33,361 nucleotides of DNA from Phaeoceros laevis. Its lineage: Eukaryota; Anthocerotophyta; Anthocerotopsida; Notothyladales. The stretch is taken from positions 211,332 through 244,692 of the forward strand of contig JBNGIQ010009118.1 in the NCBI GenBank assembly GCA_049999765.1, read 5' to 3'. The notes under the pieces are model-generated. The model did no database searches. It saw only the letters and a list, made by a program, of their open reading frames with translations, and was not told the DNA's origin. The position numbers and the translations under genes are program-made. Positions 1 through 14,848 of this stretch are shown in pieces; within the stretch, counting starts at the first letter, position 1; each line of letters begins with the position of its first letter.

Positions 1-179
1 GCCCTGGGGCGAAACTCTTTTTGGTTTCCATCAGATCCTGGTAAGCTTGCTTGCTTGCCTGCGGAGCTACTCCTCCTCCTCCTGCCTCATGCCTGCTGCC
101 TCCTCCTGCCTCTGCCTCGCCCATGTTAGCCAAAACGTCTAGCCGGCCACCCTGCCCCGCCTGCTTCCCCATCTCCAGC

Positions 180-197
180 CAGCAGCAGCAGCAGCAG
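180..197 (+). repeat. (CAG)6 microsatellite
   Basis: Six uninterrupted CAG triplets in the presumed leader of the Raf-like kinase gene, followed by further impure CAG/CGG/GCA triplets to about 310. Simple-sequence repeat; no function is implied. Confidence 0.85.
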
Positions 198-737
198 CGG
201 CATCGGCAGGGGGATACCCCAGCGCGGTTTCAGGAGCGCATCCGCAAGACCCGCAAGTGCAGCGCCAGTGGCACTAGGAGTTGCAGCAGCAGCGGCATCC
301 GTAGCGGCAGCAACAGCCATGGCAGCCGGACCCTGCACCATCACCAGCGTATGCGCTGCTGCCCTGCTCTAGCACTTGTGCGTCCGCTGCCGCTCGCATC
401 CGCCGCGGCAGCAGCCTGATCTCTGTCCGTCCAATTCCCTTCGCAATTCTTCATTTTTGCGCCCCCGATCCTGCCTCTGATTCTTTCCCCTTTCGGCCCT
501 TGCCGTGCCTGCTATTTTTGGTGCCTGCTCCTTTGTTTACTTGTCTCCATCACGTCCTTGTGCGTCCTTGTCTTGCCTGCTTGAATGCCTGCCATTTCAT
601 CTTACTAGATCTCTATCCCGCAGGCGGGCAGGCAGCGCCGTGCCCCGCTTCACCTGTGTGTGATAGGGAGGCAATTGCCCCGCTTGATTGAAGGTCTCTC
701 GTGGATCCTGCGATCCACTTCTGTTGCCGTCCTGTCC

Positions 738-747
738 TTTAGGGTTT
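738..747. promoter_or_regulatory. telo-box-like element
   Basis: TTTAGGGTTT, the reverse complement of AAACCCTAAA. This is the plant telo-box / interstitial telomere motif common in promoters and leaders of plant housekeeping genes. It lies about 285 bp before the kinase start codon and about 48 bp before the probable leader intron donor. The motif match is seen directly; its function is inferred. Confidence 0.45.
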
Positions 748-1030
748 GCTTTGGTCATCTGTCTCCTCGTGCCTTGTGCTGTAATGTCGCTATTGTAAGT
801 CAGAGACTTGGTGCTCCCTGTGTACTCCGCTCACCGCACGGGTCAAGTCGCACTCTTCCAGCTGCATTTCCGTGGCTATGCCACACTGAGAACCATGATT
901 CCTTTTATGCTTCGGGCGGGAACCTCTTGCACACTGTCAGTTGAACTTTGATGACCTGTTCCTCCTCTTGCATCTAGCGATGATACTGCCTCTTCCAGCC
1001 CAGGGAGCACCAGTCAAGACCTGCGCAGGC

Positions 1031-4000
1031 ATGGACGTGCTCAACAACGCTGCAGACCACCGCGCTATCCTGGGGCAGCAGCATCGGCAATCAGGGGAGG
1101 CATTGGAGCCCAAGCATAAAGGAGCAGACTCAGATACCGGCAGCCTGACCGGACACTCCTTCTTCGGATGGCCGGTGTCCGTATCGGAGGGATCCGTGTC
1201 CTCCATGGACAGCTTGCCCGGCGGGGAGGCCCTGTACTCGCCCACGGATTACCACGCGTCTCTTTCCCGGAAGGCCAGGCCTGGAGTGCACATGTCGGAG
1301 TCGCTGGTGCTCTCGGATGATGAGCCTGCGCCGGATCTGGTGGAACACTCCTTCGGCAAGCGCAGGAATCCGTCATCGGGAATGGAAGAAGGTGATTCTG
1401 CCGAGGCCACCCCTTATTCTCGTCACTATTTTGCAAAGTTTCTGCAGGAGGGTGGCCCTTTTCTGCTGCCGAGTATCGCCCCGTCCTTCCCTCCAGCCTC
1501 TCATGCTCTTGACCAGGCTACTAGGGACCTCTTGGAACTAGGTGTCGTGTCTAAGCCTAAGGCAGATCCGGCCATCTTCCACTATTCTTCGTCTTCTGAC
1601 CACTCTTCTGATGCCGAGTCTGTGTCTAATTCCTTTTGTAACTCCGACACTCATTCTGGCATGTGTTCTGTGGGGCGGGGATCAGTGGCTCCAGATCATG
1701 GCTCGACTCCATCGGAAGACTTCCCCTGCTCACGGGTCAAGTTCATGTGCAGTTTTGGTGGTAAGATCCTACCCAGGCCGGTTGATGGAACCCTGCGCTA
1801 TGTGGGTGGTGAGACGCGCATCGTAACTGTTCCACGGGACATTACCTACACGGATCTTATGTTCAAGATGACGGAGTTCTACGGCAATGATCTCACACTC
1901 AAGTACCAGCTGCCCAAGGAGGAGCTTGATGCCCTTGTCTCCGTCTCATCGGACGAAGACCTGGAGAACATGATGGAGGAATATGATAAGATCGAGATCA
2001 GTGATCAGTCCTCAAGGCTTCGGGTGTTCCTCTTCAATGCGGCCGAGTATGACATGGCTCCACTTAGCGAGCAGATGGGATATGTGAGGGATTCTGAGCA
2101 GCGATACGTGGATGCCGTCAACGGTTTACTGGAGCCTGTACCGCGCAAACAGTCTGAAGGGGCTTCCAGCTCAACGGCACAGACATCTGCTGCGGTGGAG
2201 AATCTTCTGGATGTCGATCCGCCATGGGTCAATGATCATCCCGGAGCAATAGCCGCTGGTGCTGTGCCCGTGGCACTTTTGGCTCCTGCAGTCTCTCAGG
2301 ATGTAGCTTCTTTGATTCAGCAAGTGCCCGTTGCCTTGCCGGTGGTATCCGCACCCAATTCGTCATACCAGTATGGTCCACCGGTTATTTTATCAGCTCC
2401 TCTATCCGCGCCTTCGTCTCCTCCCAATGCCGTCCGCTCAGGCCTTGTGGCTCCTCCTGCTATTGCGGATCTTTTGTTTCAAGATCCGCAGGTGCCCTCT
2501 CTCGATAACTTAGCAGGTCATCTATATGCAGGGCAGGTTCCCAGCGAGACAGGTTCCCAGGATGTGGAGACTTATGCAGGTACGGCGGCTCCGTCTGCAG
2601 GTGGGCATGATGCTCAATTTCGAGGTGTGGACTCCAGGCGGGCACCTGAGTCTCCCCCCAGGTCCAATTATTTGCCACGGCCAAGCTCCTATGGTAAGTT
2701 GGCTGACCAAGACCGGGGTGGCCGCTCGGAGCATGTGGATGGGCTCCCTTCGTTTGAATTTCATCGCCTTGTTCTTCAGCAACAGCAGCCACGGCAGCAT
2801 CCCCTGGATGTACAGCCTGACACTTACCGAAGAACAGATTTGCTTGCCCATGATGCGGTGGTTTCCACCCTTCAGGGAACAGCAGCTTTCGGGCCACCTC
2901 CTCAGCTTCAACCGTTGCATTTTCGTTCTGGCCTTTCTGGACATGATGGAGTGTATTGGCAGAGGGATCAATCGCTGCCGCAGCCACAGCAGCAGCAAAA
3001 TGAAGATTTGTATGGTGTACCTCACTTCCATCGTTCCATATCGGCGCAACAACTGCATCAGCCAGGATCCACCCCGTCCTCTCCTCGGCTAGGTTACAGG
3101 GATGTGCCAGGGCGACACCTTGGCGGGCAACAACAGTTTCATCGTCACTATGCACATGCAGATGGTCAGTACGCAAGGATGTTGCACGGTTATGGTGATC
3201 AGGCTTCTAGACCTCTCCCAGCATCGCCTCCACGGCATCGTGACCGGGACCACTTCCAGCCACCTGGTGATGACCGTGCTCCTCGGCAGCAGCAGCAGCA
3301 GGTTCCTACAGTTGCTGTAGCCCTGGCTGCTGGACCGGTAGCACCGCTATTGAATGCGGAGGCAGTCTCTCCTTCTGAGCAACATGCTGGGACTGTGCTG
3401 CCAGGCACGGTTTCGCAGAGCCTGTACTCAGAGGTTTTGCCAAGGGGTGCTGTTCCGCAGTATGTGCTGGTACCTAATCCCTACCAGGAAGGACTGGTAC
3501 CAGTGCACGAGCACCAGGATAGCGGGGATTCAAGGAGGCATATCTTGCCTCATGGAGTTGACGCCGGAGTTGTGATGCCACCTCAACCCCACTATTTGCT
3601 GCCTGTTCAAAATCAACGGGGGCCTTTGGAACAGCCATCTCTTCATGCACGGTATGCAGATGCAGATTGGGGTACTCAGCAGCGAGGTCATGATGATTGG
3701 TTGCGACCATCTGGAAGAGCCTGGATGGGGCAGCCTAACTACATGGATGAGAGCCCTGTTTATGATGCAGGTGCAAGCCAATCTGCGCCAAGTAGTTTTT
3801 CTGCTTTCCTCCCTGATGATTCAGATGTCCTGTTATCCCAAGATCCCTATGTGACACACCCAAGAACTCTTCGGGTGGAGGATGGTTTGCATGGGAGGTC
3901 CCTGCTTGCTGGGACTGGTCCGGGATTTGCCAAGGCGAGAGGTCCTTTAGCAGAGAATTCTCAGGTGCTACACCAGCTTCAGGGAAGAACAGCTGAAAAT

Positions 4001-6851
4001 GAGTATCAATTGGCAGCGTCCAAGCCACTGCTCAGCCCAGTGCTAGGTACTGGTGGGTTGCCTGTAACTAGTCCGGTGCTGGTGGATGAACAGGTGACAG
4101 GTATCCCTCTCACCCATGCAACACGAGGCACTGCCACCCTGCTAGCAGCAGGACCGACTGTAACTGTAGCTGTACCCGTGGGTACAGTAGCAGTGCCCGT
4201 GGTGAATGATCCTTTTCATGATCCTTTTCAAGTAGGTCGAGTGCTCCCAATTCGTGATGAACGGTTTCAAAACATTCCAGGAGTGCGAGGGGATGGAGTA
4301 AGGCCTGCAACCATGACTGGGTTGGAAGGGGGACTGGATGACATTGCTCAAGCAGGTGATGGCATGTTCTTGCATAATGGGTCGGACGAAACAATTACCA
4401 ACAACTATGGAGCAGCACCTGTTGCCTATGTCCATCAGTCAGCTTTGTCGCTTGGACAACATAGTGCACACACCCATGTTGTGTCTGTTGCCACTGAGAG
4501 ACCTCGAGGCCAGGCTGTTTATAAGCCCAGTCCTTTGGGTGTCAAAGGTAGTGCAGGAGATGAGTCTCTGTCTGCAGGTAAATATCATCTGGTGAGTCTG
4601 GAGGGGCAGCTAAACTATCCGATGGGGGCTGTTGACTTGAGTAACCAGCACGATACTCATCATTCTGGAGCTGCACTCCTGGCAGAAGATATGGCAGCAT
4701 CAGTCCTTACATCACGAGAGCCACCTGTGTTTGACAGGAGCGAAGCCAAGTCTGTTATTGCAGCTGTGGATGCACCAATGCCACCAGCTACGGACCCTAG
4801 TTTGATAAATTTGGGTGGTCTAGAGCTCCATACCACAGATCAGCAGACAGAAACCGTGAAACGAAAGATAGATATCCCTACAGATGAAGGTGGAATTTCA
4901 AGCCTGGCCACGCCAGTAGAAGAGACAGTGGAGGTAAGTTTTTCAATTTGATTTAAAGTGTGCCTCAAAAGCAAGTGTTCCTTCCGTGGAGCTAAGCATA
5001 ATGTCTGCTGCCATTTACCTTGATACAGGAATCAAAGACTCCAATTGATCCCGAGGAGACAGATGATGTGCTGAGTCCGCTCGAAGACAGTGCAGCCAAG
5101 GCAAAACGGGAGGCGATTTCTCGAGGTCTTCAGGTTGCTCATGCTTTCATTTACTGGTCCAGTGTGGTTGGATGGCTTGTATTCCTCTGTTTCAAGTAGT
5201 AAGTACTGTGTGTTGAGTCAAATTTGGATTCTCTGTTCAGACCATACACAATGCTGATCTGGAAGAGCTGCGAGAGTTGGGATCGGGAACGTTTGGCACT
5301 GTCTATCATGGGAAGTGGAGGGGCTCAGATGTGGCCATTAAACGTATTAAAGCAAGCTGTTTTGCTGGCCGACCTTCAGAGCAAGAGCGTCTGGTATGCA
5401 ACAAATTGGTGTTTGTGCAACAAACTGGTTCTGAGAAGAATCATGGCGTTCTTTCGGCGAATTTACAGAATTGATATGAGGTCTGGTTTTTGCTGGTGCA
5501 CAGCGTGCAGATTTCTGGAGGGAAGCTTGCACTTTGAGTCAACTGCATCATCCCAATGTCGTTGCATTCTATGGAGTCGTTCCAGATGGCCCGGGTGGGA
5601 CTTTAGCCACTGTAACCGAGTATATGGTGAATGGATCAATGAAGCAGGTTATGCAAAAGAAAGACAGGTATGTGCAGGTTCGTGTTAGAAATGGTCCTGA
5701 GTCTGATGTACTGGTAGGCCGGTCTTTCTGTCGTGGGGTTGCTGTCTCCGTGCACTCATAGAATTAACTACTTTGATGATATCTTCAGGACCATTGACCG
5801 TCGAAAGCGGCTTCTGATTGCCATGGATGCTGCATTTGGAATGGAGTATTTACATTTGAAGAACATTGTGCACTTCGACCTGAAGTGCGAAAACTTGCTT
5901 GTGAACATGCGAGACCCTCAAAGGCCTGTGTGTAAGGTATGTCTTTTCCCTGTTGTCTCAGTCAATAACGTTAAGCTTAGATTAATGACTTTCTGATGGC
6001 TAGCTGTGCTAATAGCAAAGGAATTTTACATTTTAGGTGGGTGATCTTGGGTTGTCGAAAGTGAAGCACCAGACAATGGTTTCTGGTGGTGTACGAGGAA
6101 CTCTACCATGGATGGCACCTGAACTTCTCAATGGCCAGGAAGCATTGGTTACCGACAAGGTAGGTTCTGCGAGGTTTGCCTAGGACATCAGTCGTCATAA
6201 TTAAGTTGTGTGGATCCCTACTGGTGTCTGCATGATGTGTTCAAACGGTTATGCCGGTGTATCGCAGGTTGATGTCTACTCTTTTGGGATTGTGATGTGG
6301 GAGCTTCTAACTGGAGAGGAGCCCTATGCCAGCATGCACTATGGTGCTATTATTGGTGAGTTCTTCATACATATTGCTCCGGCTGCAAGGTGGTTTGTGT
6401 AGTTCCATCAGTCATCATTCTAACTTTTTCTGATTCAGTTGACTTTGCATTGGTCTTCCGGACAGAGTGTCCATCACTTGGCCAAGCAAGTTGGTGTTGC
6501 TTCTGGGACATGGAGACAACAAAGAACCTGGTTCTAATATCTTTGAACGTCTGACCTGTAGGTGGAATTGTGAATGATTCTCTGCGTCCAGAGATTCCAC
6601 ACTGGTGTGAGCCTGCTTGGCGGAATTTGATGGAGCGATGCTGGGGTGCTGATCCAGCAGAGCGTCCTTCCTTCTCAGACATTGCTAGTGAGTTGAGGAC
6701 AATGTCTGCAGTCCATCCTAAGGCGCATGGGCAGCATGGTCATGGTCAAAATCAGGGGCACACTCAGGGTCAGGCACAAGGAGTGGGACAGGGCCAGACC
6801 CAGGCTCCAGGGCAGGTGCAAAGGCAGGTTTCTCCTCCTCGGGCAGCATAA
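1031..6851 (+). CDS. PB1-domain Raf-like MAP kinase kinase kinase (B4-type)
   Basis: Eight coding exons: 1031-4933, 5029-5133, 5241-5393, 5504-5667, 5789-5936, 6037-6159, 6268-6355, 6562-6851; about 1657 aa. All introns are GT-AG and phases agree. A PB1 domain lies at residues about 234-339 (begins [17 protein letters not shown]; contains [13 protein letters not shown]). A long low-complexity Gln/Pro/His-rich middle follows, then a C-terminal kinase domain from about residue 1346: glycine loop GSGTFG (1350-1355), VAIK lysine about 1370, catalytic loop [17 protein letters not shown] in the DFG position, GTLPWMAPE activation segment. PB1 plus a C-terminal kinase of this kind is the B4 Raf-like family of plants (e.g. 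Arabidopsis RAF18/20/24), cytosolic kinases that act upstream of SnRK2 in osmotic-stress signalling; that role is known for the family and inferred here. Odd: the first exon holds nearly 80% of the protein, and the last about 45 residues are a Gly/Gln/His-rich tail. In-frame ATG 980 is an alternative start; 1031 was chosen because 980 may lie inside the leader intron. Confidence 0.9.
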
Positions 6852-8132
6852 GGTGCCTGCTAGGGCATGTGCATAGGCTGGGAGCTAAGCTGTCTAGCTC
6901 AATGCCAGCACACCGATGTCCTGTTTTGGGGGGATGGAGTTATTTCTGATGGTTTTATAGCTATCCTTGGCACAGCTGGATGCTTGGTATGCTGCAGGTC
7001 AAGTGGCAGCGTTACAAAAATGTCATTGCATATACTTAGTATGTTGTCAGTTTTGTGTCGAGCGATGATGACCGTCAGAAAGGACAGGAAGCTGAGGATG
7101 TGGACACATACATCTTGTGACCTGCAGAGCTCGTGGGGATGCTGGGTCGACTTGATAAAGTCTGTAGTGCCTATGGACACCACTCTTAATTGCTTGTCTA
7201 AGGGGCTCTTTAGAGTTCCACATGTACATTAATGGATACGACTGAAACTATGGAAGAGAAGCACATTGCTCTCTTCATCTTCTCTAGTTTTCAGCGTACC
7301 ATGTGCTGTCTTGAATGGTGGGTAGTCTCTTCTGCTGCTACTTTTCGTTTGCGAAGTAAAAAGGCTCTTGCAATTTGAGGCAAACTGGTGCACCGTAGGT
7401 AGAGATGTGGAGGGACTGTGGTGCACGTCCTTTTCTACAGCATTTGGCTTGCCGTTGCCTGACCTTGTTGCCTTGTGGTGAATCTTCCAGAAAACCTACG
7501 TGGAATGAAGATGATATTATGGTACTGCAGTTGGACTACCAGCCTTCCAGATCCTGTGCGTCAATGCTTATATTTCTTTTCTTTTAAGAAGTAGTTATGA
7601 CCTGGAATGAGGTCGGCGAGTGGAAAGTACATGAGGTTGTGGCCACCTTGCCTAGAGTATAGGAAGGATTTTTTGATGCGGAATGTGTGTGTCACGCCCT
7701 GCAACCAGCCCCGAACTGGTCTATGGTCTGTACATATGAGTGTAAAGTAACTGCTGATGCTTTTCAAATACTTCGGCAGCGACAGCGGACAACTTAGAAA
7801 TACTCAATTTTGTTAAAACTGCAACCATGTATTGAAACGTGGTGATATCCTGGATGATATAAAGCTCAGATACGAGATGAGTATAGACACAGTAACCACA
7901 AATTAATTGGAATTAACTCAATCACTATTCCAACTTATCAGTGATACTTACAAAACATCTCAAACACTTCGAACGGGGACCTCACGGATGTCACAAACTC
8001 AATTCTACGGATCCGACCTGGCCCCAGCCAGAGAAGAAGCAGATAGAAGCTCATGTGTTTATTTGGTCAAAACTTGTCCGTAAAAAACGCTCTCCCGGCA
8101 CTAGGCGGAAAATGGTTGGCCTGCTCTGCTGC
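6852..8132. other. convergent intergenic gap / 3' UTRs
   Basis: About 1.28 kb between the stop codons of the + strand Raf-like kinase and the - strand GAPDH gene. No conserved protein, RNA gene or clear repeat is seen. AT-richer stretches around 7790-7930 are compatible with 3' UTR and polyadenylation regions of the GAPDH gene. Confidence 0.5.
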
Positions 8133-11434
<3,302 letters not shown>

Positions 11435-12606
11435 CTCTGCTCAATCGTCCACAGAACTCAAAGTACAAGCTCTGCAGACATCCCAGAACAACAACGGGTT
11501 CCATTGATCTGAGCTGCCAAGGTGTTGTAAAACAGCCGCCAGCCGCCAAAACAAGTACCAGGAACAACAAACCGATCGGCGCAGCCAGTCGATCCAAGAA
11601 AGCAGCCAGCGCAAAGCTAGAATCACCAACATGCAGCTCGATCAACCTAAAGGACCACATTTTGCCATCACACTTGGACACCACCACAGGTGCCAGAAAA
11701 CAGTGCCGTCCAGTCCATCAAGCTTCACTCCACTCCACTCCACTCAAGCCAATGCCAAGGCATCGCAAACAAACAAGCTGCAACGACGACATGCAATTCA
11801 CTCACGACTCGCGCATGCTCACCGGAAGGAGGCGATGGGAAAGCAGTGAGGTCCGTGGCAGAATGGGGGAACTAGTTTTCTTGCCCGATAAAAACGGCCG
11901 GGAGGGGCCCTGGGAACCCCCGCCGTCCGAGAGGGCAAGTCCCTAGCACTCACGTGAAGAGAGAGGGTCTCCCATTCCGGCTTCAATCGAACCCGTCCCA
12001 GCTAGCTACCCGTCGGACGGCAGATTGACATCATGGGATTCGCAGGTGCCCGGGTAATGACGCATTCTCTTTTAATCTTCCGTTCACGTCACCGACTCAC
12101 CAAGTACCGAGCGAGGAATATTATGTCCAGCTTCCCGCGACGTATGCACCTTGAATGTAGCATTACTGCGTCGTGAAGGGAGCAACAATCCGGCCCGGTT
12201 TGGGCTGCCGTTAGCGGAGAGAGGAAGTAGGAGAAGAACAGTTTGGAGTCTTTGGACGACAGCGATAGCGGGCCCCTTTGTCCCCCACGACCTCTCCAGC
12301 TTTGTTTACCCAACTCCCACCTCGACTGCTGTGATCTACGAGGCCCTTTCCCAGGTGGCCAACTGTTTGCGGAAGATTCTACCTGTCTAAACAGGAGTGG
12401 TGGGGTCGGGATCCTGTGCCTTGTCGCATTATGCAGTGGCAGCTAAAACGAAGCCTGTATTTTTCATCGGATGTGCCTGCCCGGTGAGGAAAGTTATTTC
12501 TGGTCCACTTCAGGTGTGTGCGAAACAAAAGAATATGTATAGGTGAAATTCCGACATAACTTACGAAGCAACAGCTGCCACCGCTCAGCGGACCTGTCTG
12601 CCGCTT
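11435..12606. other. intergenic: GapCp promoter side and SWIM-gene 3' side
   Basis: About 1.17 kb between the GapCp start codon and the stop of the next minus-strand gene. It must contain the GapCp promoter and leader and the 3' UTR of the SWIM gene. No conserved ORF is seen. A CACTC pentanucleotide repeat (four units) is at 11726-11745, and a GC-rich patch with GGGGCCC lies at about 11900-11925. Confidence 0.5.
11726..11745. repeat. (CACTC)4 microsatellite
   Basis: Four perfect tandem CACTC units about 300 bp upstream of the GapCp start codon. Low-complexity sequence; regulatory meaning unknown. Confidence 0.7.
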
Positions 12607-14590
12607 CTACAGGTACAGCTTCACTGTGTCCCTGAGACTGCTCTTTTTCTTGGGCTTGGCCTCCACTTCGGAGGTGTCGTGATTGTAGTAGGCTTCATCG
12701 CTGATCCGAGCAGGAAGAGGCTTGTCGGCAGTCACGACGGAGTCTCTGGTGCTGACCCACGTCGTGTCTGGTTTTGATGCCGAGATCGTTTTCCCTTGCA
12801 GAGAGGGCACAAACGTTTGGGACAGATCACCGGTGATGTTCTCCGATGTGACTCCAGTATCAGATACAGCCTGTGTCCCTGCAAAAGCAGTCTGTTCATC
12901 CTTCTCATCGACTTTTTGTGTCGGAGTGGGCTCAGTTACTGGATGGCTCTTGTAGCTCTGATGGCCCTGGCTGAGGGAGTTTTGCCACTGACTGGATGAG
13001 AATATCGAGGACTTTTTCTTTTTCTGAGTTGGTTGACAAGGTATCTGAGTTGGTTGAGCTACCTGATCAGACACTTTGGTATCCTCCTCCCCTCCAGTAT
13101 CGCCATCCAAATGCTGTGCACATACCAGACCGGAAGGTAAGAACCATGTACTGAAGTCCCGTACGGAGAAAGAAAGCTGGAAATGACGTTACCTCGTGTG
13201 CAAAGCGAAGCAAATCTTCTGAAGTCAGGTCCAGTCCATGGACAACACCACCATCTGCTTCCTCGGCTTTCTGAGGGGCTTCCTCGTCTGACAGATCATG
13301 TTCCACAACTCTTCTCGGCTTTCTACCCCGTTTCTCCACAGGAGAAGAAGGGTGCACCTGCCCTTCCTCCTCACGTTGGTGGTTGTCCTTTCTCAACCTT
13401 CTGTGTCGATGTCGTGGCACCTCGTCATCTTGGTGCAGTCCATTGCTAGCATCTTCCCATAGCTCATCCTCATCTTCCAGGTTTACCTTTCTCTTACCTC
13501 TTGTTGCCCTTTTGGGGGCTTCTTCCAGGATATCCTCCTCTTCCTCACGTGCCTTTCTCCTACCCCTTGTGGTCCTTTTGGGGGCTTCTTCGATGATATC
13601 CTCCTCTTCCTCATGCTTGGCTTTCCTGCCCCTGGCCCTTTTAGGAGCTTCTTCCAGGGTATCTCCCTCTTCCTCATGTTTTGCTCCTCTGCCCCTTGTG
13701 CGTCTTGAGGTTGGGGAAGGTTTCTCTTCTTCATCTACTACCTCATCGACCTCATCTTCGTCGTCTTCGTCCTCCTCCTCGATCTTGGTGCTCTTGCCCC
13801 TTGTCCGCTTAGAGGCAGGCTTAGGGGCAGGCGGTGGCTTCTTGGGAGCAGCTACTCGCTTTGCAGGCTTTTCTTCTTCTGTCTTCGGTTTAGTCATCCA
13901 CGCTGGCAGTACCCTGCGAATTGAAGACAATGCTAACACTTCCGCACTCAGCACAACATTTGGCTCCCCCACCGCGCCTGAGTGCTCTTCCTCTTTGTGA
14001 GAAGAAGGCTGTGTGGTTCCGTGTTGAACAACTTTATTTTCTCCTTCACATGCAGAGACTCCACCACCATCTTGAGGTAGCTTCGTAAGCTGTGTCCCAA
14101 TAGTAGCAAATAATCAGCTATGCTCATGATCGCCAAAAAACAAAACAACCACGGTGAGCTGGACCAAAATCACTTCCAAAATACCTCCTCGACCCGCTTC
14201 AACAAGAGTGCAACCGAATGCTTGCACAATGCTCTTAATGCTGCAGGGCAGGTACAGTGCCCTGAAGGCGGAGCACCTGAATCTAAATCGATGCTGATGG
14301 TCACTTTGTAGTTGTCTCCTGGATTTGACCCTAATTCCAACATAAGACACACCGCAGAAAGGCCTGGTTACAGTGATGATGGGATCCCACGAGTGACGAA
14401 GGCAATTCTGACCAGGATTTCACAACTAAGAAGCAGCAATACCTTGGCAAAGAGCAGTCCCCTTCTCCAACAAATCCCCTTCGAAGAGAGCATTCTGCAG
14501 CTTGGACGAAGTCAGGATTTCTCTAGCTCTCTTGAACGTTGCATCCGGGACCGCAGCCTTCACAGATGCCACTGTCCCGAATTTTTGCAT
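12607..14590 (-). CDS. SWIM-type zinc-finger protein with acidic/basic repeats
   Basis: Four exons: 14590-14443, 14363-14185, 14089-13193, 13113-12607; 576 aa with consistent phases. Residues 1-49 are helical and basic (begins MQKFGTVASVKAAVPD). Exon 2 encodes a SWIM zinc finger: HCTCPAALRALCKH gives C86-x-C88 ... C96-x-H98, the CxCx(n)CxH pattern, preceded by a beta-strand stretch DNYKVTISIDLDSG as in other SWIM domains. Exon 3 is a long charged region with four imperfect repeats of about 21-22 residues, alternating a basic RG/RK patch with an acidic EEE.D..EEAPK patch. The last exon is Ser/Thr/Gln-rich and ends near SSLRDTVKLYL. SWIM domains bind DNA or protein partners; the RGR/KRK patches suggest chromatin or nucleic-acid contact and a nuclear location, which is inference. 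No enzymatic domain is visible and the exact role is unknown. It is divergent from the methyltransferase gene. The GTG codon upstream of 14590 was ignored in favour of the first ATG. Confidence 0.85.
13455..13712 (-). repeat. in-frame tandem repeat array in the SWIM protein gene (about 4 units of 63-66 bp)
   Basis: Four imperfect repeats, each coding for an RG-rich basic patch, an E-rich patch and the signature (L/I)EEAPKR. On the plus strand the copies share the core GGGGCTTCTTC followed by an acidic-codon run (CTCCTCTTCCTC); such cores are seen at about 13515, 13580 and 13650. The copies differ in 20-30% of residues, so the array is not recent. Confidence 0.75.
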
Positions 14591-14848
14591 CGCCACCAAA
14601 GCCGGAGGCACGTCCAGCTGCTGCGGTCACCGAAACTCAAAATGCGACCACGCTCTGCAATTTACCGTTCCCGGGAAACGACTCTCTTTCGGGGCACCAA
14701 AGCGGGATTCCTTGAGCTCAGTTTGCTGATCTGGTTTTGAAACAAACACTAGAAGCTAAAGCTTCAGGTTTAGGGTCCGACACGGTTCTAATCCTGTGGC
14801 CTTGAATTACGATCTTCTTAACGTAGCTCCGGAGGGTTGCTGTAGAAA
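14591..14848. promoter_or_regulatory. shared bidirectional promoter region (SWIM gene / tRNA methyltransferase)
   Basis: Only 258 bp separate the start codons of two divergently transcribed genes, so both promoters and both leaders must fit here or overlap. GGTTTAGGG at 14767-14775 is a plant-telomere-type motif lying between the two genes. No TATA box is obvious. The arrangement is seen directly; co-regulation is inference. Confidence 0.5.

Larger units (their letters stand above)
1..1030 (+). other. 5' leader / upstream region of the PB1-Raf kinase gene
   Basis: No conserved protein is visible here. The first 420 bases are rich in CCT and CAG/GCA triplets, including six CAG units at 180-197. 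A consensus donor (GTAAGT at 795-800) and pyrimidine-rich acceptors ending at 977 or 998 suggest a 5'-UTR intron of about 180-205 bp just before the coding region. An exact telo-box-like decamer lies at 738-747. The region is best read as promoter plus long, spliced 5' UTR of the downstream kinase gene. The transcription start cannot be placed. Confidence 0.5.

Noticed and set aside
941-1030. Start of the Raf-kinase protein at 941
   Set aside because: The codon at 941 is TTG, and the region probably belongs to the leader intron and UTR.
2460-3176. 238-aa open frame antisense to the first Raf-kinase exon
   Set aside because: Its codons mirror the Gln/His/Pro-rich coding strand; no family motifs, and the sense frame is clearly real.
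13383-14000. 205-aa Ser-rich open frame on the plus strand
   Set aside because: It is the complement of the Glu/Lys/Arg repeat exon of the SWIM gene (GAG/GAA read as CTC/TTC/TCC).
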